A DNA stretch of 64,000 bases from the NCBI RefSeq assembly GCF_011516755.1, contig NZ_WOSY01000011.1:1-64000 (forward strand). The letters run 5' to 3'. Each line of letters starts with the position of its first letter. Within the stretch, counting starts at the first letter, position 1. The notes under the pieces are model-generated. The model was not told where the DNA came from. It saw only the letters and a list, made by a program, of their open reading frames with translations, and did no database searches. The position numbers were made by a program, and so were the translations under genes. Below are positions 15,935 through 27,060 of this stretch, piece by piece. Source of the stretch: Acetobacter conturbans. GTDB lineage: Bacteria > Pseudomonadota > Alphaproteobacteria > Acetobacterales > Acetobacteraceae.

Positions 15935-16732
15935 ATGCTGAACGTTCAGTCCCTGCATATTTATCCAGTCAAAAGCCTGCATGGGATTTCCGTGCCGCGT
16001 CTTCGGCTGGATCCGTGGGGGGGAGAAAACGATCGCCGCTGGCTGATCGTCGATCCGCAGGGCCAGTTCATCACCCAGCGCAGCGATCCGGTCATGGCGA
16101 CCATACGCGTGACTGTCACACCGGATGGTCTGTTCCTGGCCTGTGACGGAAAGAACGATCTTGTCGTGCCTTCGCCTCAAGGCTCCCACTCCCCCGTAAC
16201 GGTGTGGGGTGACACAGTGATGGCAGTGGATGGGGAAGAAAGCACGGCAATCTGGCTTTCCGAGGTTATCGGACGCCCCTGCCGCCTTGTTTACATGGAC
16301 CAGCCACAAACCGCCCGACGCAAATCGTGGGACGAGCATGATTTTTCAAACTCTTTCTCGGACGGCTTTCCCGTTCTTGTCTGCACGACTGCATCTCTGG
16401 ACGATCTGAATGGCCGACTGCCGACGGCTATTCCGATGGCGCGTTTCCGGCCCAATCTCGTCATCGACGGTGCGGAACCGTGGGACGAAGACCACTGGCT
16501 GCGGCTGCGTATCGGCACTGTCGAACTGAGCCTTGTGAAACCGTGTTCACGCTGCGTGATGACCACTGTCGATCAGGAAACGGGCATCATTCCCGACAAA
16601 AAAGAACCCCTGCGGACGCTCGCAACGTTCCGAAAACAGGAAGGCGGCGTGATGTTCGGCCAGAACGCGCTGGTGAGCCGGACCGGCACCATCACCGAAG
16701 GAGATGCTGTGGAAGTTCTGGAGACCCGCTGA
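15935..16732 (+). CDS. MOSC-domain protein (YcbX-like)
   Basis: 265 residues: an N-terminal MOSC_N beta-barrel (about 1-110; HIYPVKSLHGI, ENDRRWLIVDPQGQFITQR) and a C-terminal MOSC domain (about 125-262). The conserved cysteine of sulfur-carrying MOSC proteins is present in KPCSRCVMTTVD. Relatives such as YcbX and YiiM reduce N-hydroxylated bases with a molybdenum cofactor; mARC proteins are the eukaryotic relatives. FRPNLVIDGAEPWDEDHW matches the cofactor region. No partner reductase is adjacent. The start ATG 15935 is the natural one for the barrel. Confidence 0.9.
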   Translation: MLNVQSLHIYPVKSLHGISVPRLRLDPWGGENDRRWLIVDPQGQFITQRSDPVMATIRVTVTPDGLFLACDGKNDLVVPSPQGSHSPVTVWGDTVMAVDGEESTAIWLSEVIGRPCRLVYMDQPQTARRKSWDEHDFSNSFSDGFPVLVCTTASLDDLNGRLPTAIPMARFRPNLVIDGAEPWDEDHWLRLRIGTVELSLVKPCSRCVMTTVDQETGIIPDKKEPLRTLATFRKQEGGVMFGQNALVSRTGTITEGDAVEVLETR

Positions 16733-17031
16733 CTGGCCCGGTCGCATTGACCATCTTTTCAAATCCAGCCGTGTGAAAATGTGCGTGGGTATCCCCGCAC
16801 CCAGCACACCGATCAAGAGCACTCGCCGGGTTGCGGCAGCATGCGCTGGTGAACCCCCTTACAGGCACCGGCCACGAATGCTCCGTCCTCACAAGCTGAT
16901 GCCCCATCGGCTGGCAACGACACATCGGCCACAGGCAAGCCCCGGAGCAAATCAGGCCCGCACCTTACTCGAATGCAGGCGGGTATTTCTCATTCCGGGG
17001 CATGGGCGGAAACGGACAAAGCCGCCTCCGT

Positions 17032-18564
17032 TCACACGCTGTTGTTGCGTGCGTTCAACTCAACGGCTTCCTCGGCAGCACGGAACAATGCTCGCGCCTT
17101 GTGCTTCGTTTCGGCGCATTCCAAAGACGGCACACTGTCAGCCACGACACCGCATCCTGCCTGCACATGCATCATGCCATCCTTCACGACTGCCATACGC
17201 AGGCCGATGCAGGTGTCCATGTCACCCCCTGCCCCGAAATAGCCGATGCAACCGGCATAGGTGGCGCGGCGCGTGCGCTCTACCTCGTCGATGATCTCCA
17301 TGGCACGGATCTTCGGTGCCCCTGTCAGCGTGCCAGCCGGAAAGGCCGCGACGAGAGCGTCCAGTGCTTCCAGCTCAGGCTTGAGAACACCCTCGACGTT
17401 CGAGGAGATATGCATGACATGGCTGAAGCGTTCGATGACGAACTTCTCCGTCACCTTTACCGAGCCGGTGATGCTGACGCGCCCGACATCGTTGCGCCCG
17501 AGGTCGATGAGCATCAGATGCTCGGCACGTTCCTTCTCATCGGCCAGCAGTTCTTCTTCCAGCCGCTTGTCCTCTGCCGCATCAGCACCACGGGGACGGG
17601 TTCCGGCCAGAGGGCGCACGGTTATCTTGCCGTCACGCAGACGCACAAGAATTTCCGGCGATGACCCGACGAGCGAAAAACCGCCTAAATCCAGATGGAA
17701 CAGGAACGGCGCCGGATTGATCCGGCGTAAGGAGCGATAGAGCGCCAGCGAAGACAGGCCGAAGGGCGTGGAGAAACGCTGGCTCGGCACGACCTGAAAG
17801 GCATCTCCCGCCGAGATGTAATCCTGAATACGCCGCACGACGGCTTCGAACTCCGCCTCCGTATAGGTGGAGCAGGGCGCTTCAAGAGGACTGACGATCG
17901 GCTCGGCAGGCACTGCAAGAGGTGCGACCAGACACGCCTGCGCTTCGCCGATCAGGTTCTGGGCACGGTCGAACGCCGCATCAGGGTGATCGTCGGGACG
18001 AGGACGGACAGGCGCAGCAAGGATCAGTTCGTCTGTCACCGTATCGAAGATGGCGAACAGGCCCGGACGCATGAGGATCGCCTCCGGCAGACCAAGATCG
18101 TCCACCGGCGCATTCGGCAGGCGCTCCATCTGGCGCACCATGTCATAGCCGAGGTATCCGAAGACACCCGCCGTCATGGGAGGCAGGCCATCGGCAAGCT
18201 GTAAACGGCTTTCGTGGATCAGCCCGCGCAGGCTCTCCAATGGCGCATCGGAAACCGGCTCGAACGCATCGGCATCGGTCGCCGCATTGCGATTGATCGA
18301 TGCCTTGCCATCGTGACAGCGCCACAACAGATCCGGCTTGAGGGCGATAACGGAATAACGGCCCCGGCTCGCGCCGCCCTCGACGGATTCGAGCAGCAGC
18401 GTGTTCCGTCCGCCTGCCCCGTCCATCGCGGCAAGACGCATATAGGCTGCGACAGGCGTGAGAAGATCCGCTGCGTCCACCGCGAAGACAACACTGCTTT
18501 CACCACGCGTCCAGGCGGTCTTGCAGGTCGAGCGGGAAGGAGAATCAAGTGTTGCAAGCCGCAT
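17032..18564 (-). CDS. trpE: Anthranilate synthase component I
   Basis: 510 residues from ATG 18564; GTG at 18567 is one codon earlier. TrpE converts chorismate to anthranilate using ammonia from TrpG, the first step of tryptophan synthesis. The N-terminal feedback site is visible as LLLESVEG. The catalytic half contains SPEILVRLRDG, RPLAGTRPRG, LIDLGRNDVGRV, HVMHISSNVEG, FPAGTLTGAPK and YAGCIGYFG. The start overlaps the ppiD stop as TGATG, so translation is probably coupled. trpG, trpD and trpC are not within the window downstream, where the next 300 bases hold no gene. Confidence 0.96.
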   Translation of the reverse strand: MRLATLDSPSRSTCKTAWTRGESSVVFAVDAADLLTPVAAYMRLAAMDGAGGRNTLLLESVEGGASRGRYSVIALKPDLLWRCHDGKASINRNAATDADAFEPVSDAPLESLRGLIHESRLQLADGLPPMTAGVFGYLGYDMVRQMERLPNAPVDDLGLPEAILMRPGLFAIFDTVTDELILAAPVRPRPDDHPDAAFDRAQNLIGEAQACLVAPLAVPAEPIVSPLEAPCSTYTEAEFEAVVRRIQDYISAGDAFQVVPSQRFSTPFGLSSLALYRSLRRINPAPFLFHLDLGGFSLVGSSPEILVRLRDGKITVRPLAGTRPRGADAAEDKRLEEELLADEKERAEHLMLIDLGRNDVGRVSITGSVKVTEKFVIERFSHVMHISSNVEGVLKPELEALDALVAAFPAGTLTGAPKIRAMEIIDEVERTRRATYAGCIGYFGAGGDMDTCIGLRMAVVKDGMMHVQAGCGVVADSVPSLECAETKHKARALFRAAEEAVELNARNNSV

Positions 18565-20510
18565 CACGACCCGTCTCCAAAACCAGCTTCGCCCATTGCG
18601 GCATGGACGCCCGCCGGAATGATCTTTGCCTTGTAACGTGCACCGAGGCTCTGGATGAAGGCTGACGTCATGTCATTTGAAAGCGAGTCCGTCAGGCCGT
18701 CCCGCACCCGGCCCATGCCCAGCGAGTCGGACTTCGGATCAGGATGCTGGACTGCCGTGACGGTGGCGACCAGAAATCCCTTGTCGTCTCCATCCATGAC
18801 CGTCCGGCCCGCAGGCATACGCAGAAGCACCGTCATCAGGTCGCGCGGCAGATCATCGACCGGCCGCGCACGGGAGACCATCAGACCTTTACGAAGGTCT
18901 GTCCCGGCGGGTGCAACGGAAGAAACGCCTCCATTCTTGCCAGCATTCACATAAAGAGCGGTGGCCGCGACATTCGCCACATGGCGGCGCGCATCGAGCT
19001 GCCAGGCCAGCAGAACCCTGTCATGGGCGGCTTCGAAGGACTGAGGCTGGCTTGGCGTGATTTCATCCACGGACACGGCATACCAGCCGAGAGAGGGTGC
19101 CGGCTGACCCTGAGCGACGGGAGCACCCTTCGCTTCGGCAAGCTGGGGTGGCGCTCCTTTATCCTGCGCAAAGATACGGTCGATAATGGCGGTGCGCAGA
19201 TCCCCTGACGCTGGCAGCGGAGCGGCTTCGCCGTCCTTCGTCATGCCTTTCCCGTCGAGGAAACCGGCAGCGGCGGCCGCGCCGAGATTGGTCGGAATGG
19301 AATCAAGTCCACCGCCCGCGATCGCATCCCGCAGCTTCGGCTCATTGGTGCTGACGATAGCCGGTCCGCGCCCTTTCGTGATTTCGTCCTGCAACGTCGG
19401 TTTGGCGTCCTCGAAACTCGTGGCGTGCGGAGGGCTTACCTTCGTCACGCGGAAGACAACCCAGCCGGTATCGGTTTTTGACGGGCCCTGAATGCTGGTC
19501 GGAGCGGCCGTGAAGACCAGTTTCTGAAGTGTCGCCGATGGCAGAAGGCTGGCGCGGGCATCATTGAATTCGACCGCGGCACTCCCTTTCGCCGAAGCCT
19601 GTATCTGGTTCCACTCCGCTCCACCTTTCCACAACGTGGCTACCGCTTCCGCCGATGCCTGATCGGAAGACGTGACCAGTTGGACGCTACGCAGTTCAGG
19701 CTGGTTGAAGCGCTCTTTCTGCGCGTCATAGAGATGGTGCAGTTCGTCCTCGGACGCCGGTGTCTGCGCAGCGACTGTTTCCGGGGACAGGACCACGATA
19801 CGGGCATGCCGATATTCCGGGCTACGGAACAGCCACGGATGATTTGTGTAGAACCGCTTCAGCGTCGCCTCGTCGGGAGCTGAAGGAAATGCAACAGATG
19901 CGAAGGGCACCCGCGCCACGTCGACAACCCGCGTCGCGGTTTCGTAGCCATAGGTGCGGTTCACGAGCACGTCGGGGACATGAGCGCCGGTTGAAAGCGG
20001 CTCCATGACCGCACGCGCTGCCAGATCGTTCCTGACCAGAGTGATGAGCCGCTCTTCGCTCATCCCCGCATTGGCAAGTGCCGCATTGAAGCGCTGCCGG
20101 TCAAACGCACCGTTCTTGCCCTGAAAATAAGGCATGGCGAAAATCTCGTTCCGCACCAGGCTGTCGGGAACGGAAATGCCATATTCGTGCGCGGCCTCCA
20201 GCACCTGCGACTGACTGACCAGACGCTGGAGAATCTCGTTCCCCATCTGCTGGCGCAGCGCGGGCGGAATGTGCGCAACGTCAGGCGCGCCCATCTGCTG
20301 GGCGAGGCGGGGCATTTCCGCCTGCAGGGCCGCCGCGAAGTCACGCGTGCTGATTTTCTGCGAGCCGATCGTGGCGACGACGGCGGGGTCGTCCGCCATA
20401 TTGGTGAGGACGTCGCCTACTCCCCATCCGACAAAGGCGAGGAAGATGACGCCGGCGAGGATGCGTCCAATCCAGGATTCAACGACGAAGCGGCGGAGAA
20501 ACGAGATCAT
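18564..20510 (-). CDS. ppiD: PpiD-like periplasmic folding factor
   Basis: 648 residues, the length of PpiD. A single N-terminal membrane anchor (about 14-36, IGRILAGVIFLAFVGWGVG) is followed by a SurA-like chaperone region (ISTRDFAAALQAEMPRLAQQ; LQRLVSQSQVLEAAHEYGI) and a degenerate parvulin-type prolyl isomerase domain (about 240-360). A second PpiC-like repeat lies near the C-terminus. Family members sit on the periplasmic side near the Sec translocon and assist outer-membrane proteins. The gene is read divergently from tpiA and coupled to trpE by a TGATG overlap; this ppiD-trpE link occurs in related genomes as far as I recall. Confidence 0.9.
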   Translation of the reverse strand: MISFLRRFVVESWIGRILAGVIFLAFVGWGVGDVLTNMADDPAVVATIGSQKISTRDFAAALQAEMPRLAQQMGAPDVAHIPPALRQQMGNEILQRLVSQSQVLEAAHEYGISVPDSLVRNEIFAMPYFQGKNGAFDRQRFNAALANAGMSEERLITLVRNDLAARAVMEPLSTGAHVPDVLVNRTYGYETATRVVDVARVPFASVAFPSAPDEATLKRFYTNHPWLFRSPEYRHARIVVLSPETVAAQTPASEDELHHLYDAQKERFNQPELRSVQLVTSSDQASAEAVATLWKGGAEWNQIQASAKGSAAVEFNDARASLLPSATLQKLVFTAAPTSIQGPSKTDTGWVVFRVTKVSPPHATSFEDAKPTLQDEITKGRGPAIVSTNEPKLRDAIAGGGLDSIPTNLGAAAAAGFLDGKGMTKDGEAAPLPASGDLRTAIIDRIFAQDKGAPPQLAEAKGAPVAQGQPAPSLGWYAVSVDEITPSQPQSFEAAHDRVLLAWQLDARRHVANVAATALYVNAGKNGGVSSVAPAGTDLRKGLMVSRARPVDDLPRDLMTVLLRMPAGRTVMDGDDKGFLVATVTAVQHPDPKSDSLGMGRVRDGLTDSLSNDMTSAFIQSLGARYKAKIIPAGVHAAMGEAGFGDGS

Positions 20511-20756
20511 GCAGGTAAGGGTCCGCGAATGAGGCAGAGGAGATGCCGGCCGTTACGCCGCATCCGGGCGGGGCACCATATTCATCCGGCAGCCACTTGA
20601 CCAGAAGCGGCTCCCGCCTTGCGTGACATTGTCTCAATAGGGTAGCCATGCGTCACAACGTCCGGGTCTGCCCCGCATCCGCCTGCGATGACGGAAAAGA
20701 CGCGGCCTCACGCCCTGACCGACTTCGCTGGTCGGCTTCACAGGAGAGACGTTCGG

Positions 20757-21506
20757 ATGAGCACACCTATCATTGTCGGCAACTGGAAAATGAACGGCCT
20801 GAGCGCCGACTCCGCCGACCGCGTGAAGCAGATCACCGCGGATCTGGCCGCCCAGCCGGTTTCAGGTGTCGAAATCGTCGTCTGTCCGCCTTTCACGCAG
20901 CTTGCGCTGGTCGCCACCGCCCTTAAAGGGTCTCCCGTCGCCCTTGGTGCGCAGGACTGCCACAAGGACGCAAAAGGCGCCCACACAGGCGATATCGCCG
21001 CCTGCATGCTGAAGGATGTGGGCACGACTCATGTCATTCTCGGCCATTCCGAGCGACGCCGTGATCATGGCGAAGTGGACGAGACGGTGCGGGAAAAAAC
21101 CGTGTCCGCCATCGCGGCTGGCCTGACCCCGATCGTCTGCATTGGCGAGACGGAAGACCAGCGGCAGGAAGGTCAGACGGAAGACACGCTCGGCTGGCAG
21201 ATCAAAGGGTCCCTGCCCGACGGCTTCGATGGCATCGTGGCCTATGAGCCAGTCTGGGCCATCGGCACGGGCCTCGCCGCCACATCGGAAGACATCCAGT
21301 CCACGGTGGCCTTCATCCGCGCCGAGCTTGTCCGGCAGTTCGGCGATGCTGGCAAATCGCTGCGGATTCTGTATGGTGGCTCTGTCGATGCGACCAACGC
21401 CGCTTCGATCCTTGCCATTCCGGATGTGGCGGGTGCTCTGGTCGGAGGCGCCAGCCTGAAGCCGGACGCCTTCCTGTCCATCGTTCGAGCCGTTCCCGCC
21501 CGCTGA
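20757..21506 (+). CDS. tpiA: Triosephosphate isomerase
   Basis: 249 residues from ATG 20757, placed by CAGGAGAG six bases upstream and by the family start (IIVGNWKMNG). The enzyme interconverts dihydroxyacetone phosphate and glyceraldehyde 3-phosphate. Catalytic residues are Lys11, His97 in LGHSERR and Glu164 in AYEPVWAIGTG; the phosphate-binding YGGSVD and GGASLK loops are at the C-terminal end. An upstream in-frame ATG at 20688 would add 23 residues unlike the family. secG follows 54 bases later and is probably co-transcribed. Confidence 0.97.
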   Translation: MSTPIIVGNWKMNGLSADSADRVKQITADLAAQPVSGVEIVVCPPFTQLALVATALKGSPVALGAQDCHKDAKGAHTGDIAACMLKDVGTTHVILGHSERRRDHGEVDETVREKTVSAIAAGLTPIVCIGETEDQRQEGQTEDTLGWQIKGSLPDGFDGIVAYEPVWAIGTGLAATSEDIQSTVAFIRAELVRQFGDAGKSLRILYGGSVDATNAASILAIPDVAGALVGGASLKPDAFLSIVRAVPAR

Positions 21507-21560
21507 TTAACCTCAGCGCCGTTCCCGCCCTGTAATCAGGGCTCTTCTACCGGATAGTCC

Positions 21561-21893
21561 ATGACCACCGTCCTGATGATCCTCCATCTTCTCGTGACCA
21601 TCACCCTGATTGCCGTCGTTCTGATCCAGCGCAGCGAGGGCGGCGGTCTCGGCATCGGTTCATCGCAGGGCATGGGCTCCTTCATGACCGGACGCGGCAC
21701 AGCGAACCTGCTGACGCGCACCACCGCCGGACTGGCGACGGCCTTCATGCTGCTGTCACTCACGCTGGCCGTGATGAATCGCGGCGCGGTCGCGGGCGGT
21801 GGAAGTCATGACATCCTCGCCAACCCGCCCCCAGCGGCGCCTGTACCGGGAACACCTACGGCCACCCCGGCGGCTCCGGCATCTCAGCCGTAA
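21561..21893 (+). CDS. secG: Preprotein translocase subunit SecG
   Basis: 110 residues. SecG is the small accessory subunit of SecYEG and aids SecA-driven export. Two membrane helices (about 2-20 and 53-72) flank the conserved loop LIQRSEGGGLGIGSSQGMG. The Ala/Pro-rich tail is typical of alphaproteobacterial SecG. It follows tpiA, a frequent arrangement, and is closed by a strong intrinsic terminator 25 bases later. secA is also in the window, at 31.9-34.6 kb. Confidence 0.95.
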   Translation: MTTVLMILHLLVTITLIAVVLIQRSEGGGLGIGSSQGMGSFMTGRGTANLLTRTTAGLATAFMLLSLTLAVMNRGAVAGGGSHDILANPPPAAPVPGTPTATPAAPASQP

Positions 21894-21918
21894 TCTTTTT
21901 CCGGAACCAACCGGTTTT

Positions 21919-21951
21919 AAAAAAGCGCAGGAATTTTTCCTGCGCTTTTTT
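21919..21951 (+). terminator. Intrinsic terminator after secG
   Basis: A perfect 9-base stem GCGCAGGAA / TTCCTGCGC with a 3-base T loop is flanked by six A and six T. The A/T flanks extend the pairing, so it could work in both directions. It separates tpiA-secG from pyrG. Confidence 0.93.
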
Positions 21952-21959
21952 GTTTGTGA

Positions 21960-24568
<2,609 letters not shown>

Positions 24569-25116
24569 AATACAGACTACGGATCTTCAGAGCCATTTAG
24601 GTGGCGGGTCAACGTAACCAGAGCATTTCCCATTCAAATGGTTCCATTTGAACGGAATATGCTCTGGCATAACTGCCATCTGGATCGCTTTAGTGGTCGT
24701 ATTAATCACCATTCTTACGCCATCAAGCATATCTCCATCCTGCGCGCATTAGTATTCAGAATACGCAGAAAAGCGCGTGGTGGACTTTTGCAAGAATTAT
24801 AGCTTACGTATCAATATACATATGACTTCACTATCTTGCGATGCGAGGTAATATAATTTTTTCATCTTATATTTCATTTACATAAATAATATTACTCAAG
24901 TAATGTTAATATTATAACAATAAAATAAATAGATAATCATCAAAAAAAACAGACAGTCTAAGCGAATCGCAAATAAAAAGCGTAGAATATATTTATTTAT
25001 AAGACTTACAGTCAATTAATACCATGCAGACGATCGCGGGCATCCCCTATCCTTATCTCATCTGCATGGAGGACAGTTCACTCAAAAAAGAAGAGATACT
25101 TTTCCAACACCAATAT
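24569..25116. other. AT-rich non-coding region with palindromes
   Basis: 548 bases between kdsA and a minus-strand exported protein gene. The first part holds the 50-base palindrome listed separately. At 24752-24764 lies a perfect palindrome GTATTC-A-GAATAC, framed by GCGCGC and GCGCG at about 24742 and 24773. From about 24790 to 25020 the sequence is strongly AT-rich, with runs of A and T, quite unlike the rest of the window. I see no convincing coding frame, RNA gene or insertion sequence here. Confidence 0.6.
24618..24667. repeat. 50-base palindromic intergenic repeat
   Basis: Two 24-base arms match at 21 of 24 positions around a 2-base loop; the outer arm is CCAGAGCAT and the inner arm TTCAAATGG. 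The AGAGCATTTTCC-type core resembles palindromic repeats scattered between genes in many alphaproteobacterial genomes. A half-match, AGAGCATT, occurs at 58901. In RNA it would form a long hairpin just after kdsA, which may protect the mRNA end. It is not followed by a T-tract. Confidence 0.75.
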
Positions 25117-25497
25117 TCACTTTGGCTTGCCCAGCTTTGCGCCCGCAGCCTTCAGTTGGGTATTGAATTTAGTGAAATTGCCCGCAATCCGCTTCTGCAC
25201 GGTAGAACTGCCTTCCTGAATATGATCCATCTTCGCCTTGGCTTCAGTGCTGATGGCGGTCTGCTGATGCGTCGCTTCCTTCGAGACGCAGCCATTATAG
25301 GCACGGGCCGCCTTCTCATAAGAAGCGACCTTGTCCACGCTCGCATTATAGTGGTCCACAGTGGACACATCGAGCGACGGAGCAGACGGTTCCGCACCGC
25401 AGCCAGAGGCGGCCCACAGGCTCTCAGCATGGGCTGGTGCCAGAACGCCGGCAATAGTCAGTGAAGCGGCAAAACAGATCGCAAACGTCGTTCTCAT
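25117..25497 (-). CDS. Small exported protein of unknown function
   Basis: 126 residues with a clear signal peptide (MRTTFAICFAASLTIAG, cut after AHA) and AAGGA a few bases before ATG 25497. The mature part is helical and charged. It holds two Cys (in SGCGAEP and YNGCVS) that could form a disulfide, and a Lys-rich C-terminus (TQLKAAGAKLGKPK). The pattern DHYNASVDKVASYEKAARAYNGCVSKEA resembles small periplasmic proteins common in acetic acid bacteria, but no function is known to me. It stands alone, with AT-rich non-coding DNA downstream and pyrC upstream on the same strand. Confidence 0.72.
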   Translation of the reverse strand: MRTTFAICFAASLTIAGVLAPAHAESLWAASGCGAEPSAPSLDVSTVDHYNASVDKVASYEKAARAYNGCVSKEATHQQTAISTEAKAKMDHIQEGSSTVQKRIAGNFTKFNTQLKAAGAKLGKPK

Positions 25498-25621
25498 GGG
25501 TGTTCCTTCCGGCCGAAGCCGGATCTGTGTGGCGATTACGGCAGCAGGGAGTAATCCATCAGAGGACCGATTCGGAACCCCTTTTGCCGAAACGCCCCTA
25601 TGAGGAAAACCCGCGGCTTTT

Positions 25622-26944
25622 TCAGGGCAGAAACCGGCTCAACTGACCGAGAGGCTCGCCAAGAATCGTGTCCTCACGCATCACGATATGACCACGCACG
25701 ATGGTCGCCACAGGCCAGCCTTTCACTTCCTTGCCATCGAACGGCGACCAGCCCGCAGGCGTTGCGATCCAGTCGTTGGTGATGCGGCGTTCGGCTTTCA
25801 TGTCCACCAGCGTGAAATCGGCGTCGTAACCCACCGTCAGCCGTCCCTTCGCCATCAGGCCGTACACACGGGCCGGACCCGCCGCCATGACATCGACCAG
25901 ACGGGAAAGCGACAGGCGACCGGCATTCACGTGATCGAGCATGATCGGCGCCAGTGTCTGCACGCCCGTCATGCCGGACGGACATTCGGGCCAGGGCTTC
26001 GCCTTGGCTTCCCGCGAGTGGGGTGCGTGATCGGACGACACCACATCCACCATACCGTCGCGAAGAGCCTGCCAGGCGGCCTCGAAATGACGCTCTTCGC
26101 GGATCGGCGGGTTCATCACGGCAAAATTGCCGAGTGCGTCATAACATTCCGGCGCGATCTGCGTGAGGTGATTGGCCAGCACCTCCGTCGTGACAAGATG
26201 ACGATAGCTCTGGAGGAATTTGAACTCCTCCTCGGTGGACGTGTGCAGGATGTGGACCGGGCGCCCCGTTTTCACCGACAGGGCCGTGATACGGCGCGTG
26301 CCGAGAAAGGCGCATTCCGGATCACGCCAGATGCTGTGATTGCAGCACGGCATACCAGTCTGGCCGAACTGGGTTTTCCGCGCCCGCAAACGGTATTCGT
26401 CCTCGGAATGGAAGGACACGCGACGATGACCCTGGCGTAACACCGCCTCGATGCCGTCATCGTCCTCGATCATCAGATTACCCGTCGAGGAACCGGCAAA
26501 CACCTTAACGCCGCACACACCGTCAAAAAGCTCGAACTCCCCGAGATCCTTCGTGTTTTCCCGTGTCGCACCAATATAGAACGCAAAGTCCGTATAGGAT
26601 TCACGGGAAGCGTATTCCTGCTTCCAGCGCAGCATCTCGACATCGGTAACAGCAGGATTGGTGTTCGGCATGTCGAAAACGGTGGCGATGCCACCCAGAG
26701 CCGCCGCTTTCGTGCCGGTCGGAATGCTCTCGACAGTCGGATCGCCGGGATCACGCAGATGCACATGCGCGTCGATCAGGCCCGGCAGCACATGCAGTCC
26801 CTGCGCGTCGATGACTTCCGCCGCCTCGGCGCTGCCCGGCACATCAATGCTAGCGATCCGTCCTGAGATGACACCGACATCCGTTTTCACTTCACCCCAC
26901 GGAAGGATGCAGGTGCCGTTACGGATAATCAGGTCATAGCGCAT
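25622..26944 (-). CDS. pyrC: Dihydroorotase
   Basis: 440 residues from ATG 26944, placed by AAAGG eight bases upstream; an ATG 14 codons earlier is less likely. The product belongs to the class I dihydroorotase/amidohydrolase group, which closes carbamoyl-aspartate to dihydroorotate. Metal-site marks are DAHVHLRDPG, the lysine region VKVFAGSSTGNL, histidines in FHSEDE and ILHTSTEEE, and Asp in SDHAPHS. The start RYDLIIRNG is typical. The related allantoinases share these motifs, so the substrate is assigned by overall likeness. A short gap separates it from asnB upstream. Confidence 0.88.
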   Translation of the reverse strand: MRYDLIIRNGTCILPWGEVKTDVGVISGRIASIDVPGSAEAAEVIDAQGLHVLPGLIDAHVHLRDPGDPTVESIPTGTKAAALGGIATVFDMPNTNPAVTDVEMLRWKQEYASRESYTDFAFYIGATRENTKDLGEFELFDGVCGVKVFAGSSTGNLMIEDDDGIEAVLRQGHRRVSFHSEDEYRLRARKTQFGQTGMPCCNHSIWRDPECAFLGTRRITALSVKTGRPVHILHTSTEEEFKFLQSYRHLVTTEVLANHLTQIAPECYDALGNFAVMNPPIREERHFEAAWQALRDGMVDVVSSDHAPHSREAKAKPWPECPSGMTGVQTLAPIMLDHVNAGRLSLSRLVDVMAAGPARVYGLMAKGRLTVGYDADFTLVDMKAERRITNDWIATPAGWSPFDGKEVKGWPVATIVRGHIVMREDTILGEPLGQLSRFLP

Positions 26945-27060
26945 GGCCGTGCCTTTCTGTTGAGGTCTACTGGGGCTCGAGGTCACCAGATGAGTTCGTT
27001 ACCGTGCTTGTAAACCATCAGCGGTGCGGCCTGAACCGCAAGAGCGGCCCGCAACGGTTT

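Noticed and set aside
16782..16801. Hairpin-like GTGCGTGGG / CCCCGCAC after the MOSC gene
   Set aside because: One bulged base and no T-run; too weak to call a terminator.
16779..16980. A start MCVGIPA like HypC hydrogenase maturation proteins
   Set aside because: Only seven residues match; the rest does not resemble HypC in any frame, and no hyp or hydrogenase genes are near.
25598..25624. A/T-flanked CCGCGG as a pyrC terminator
   Set aside because: The flanks do not pair well with the core; stem quality is poor.
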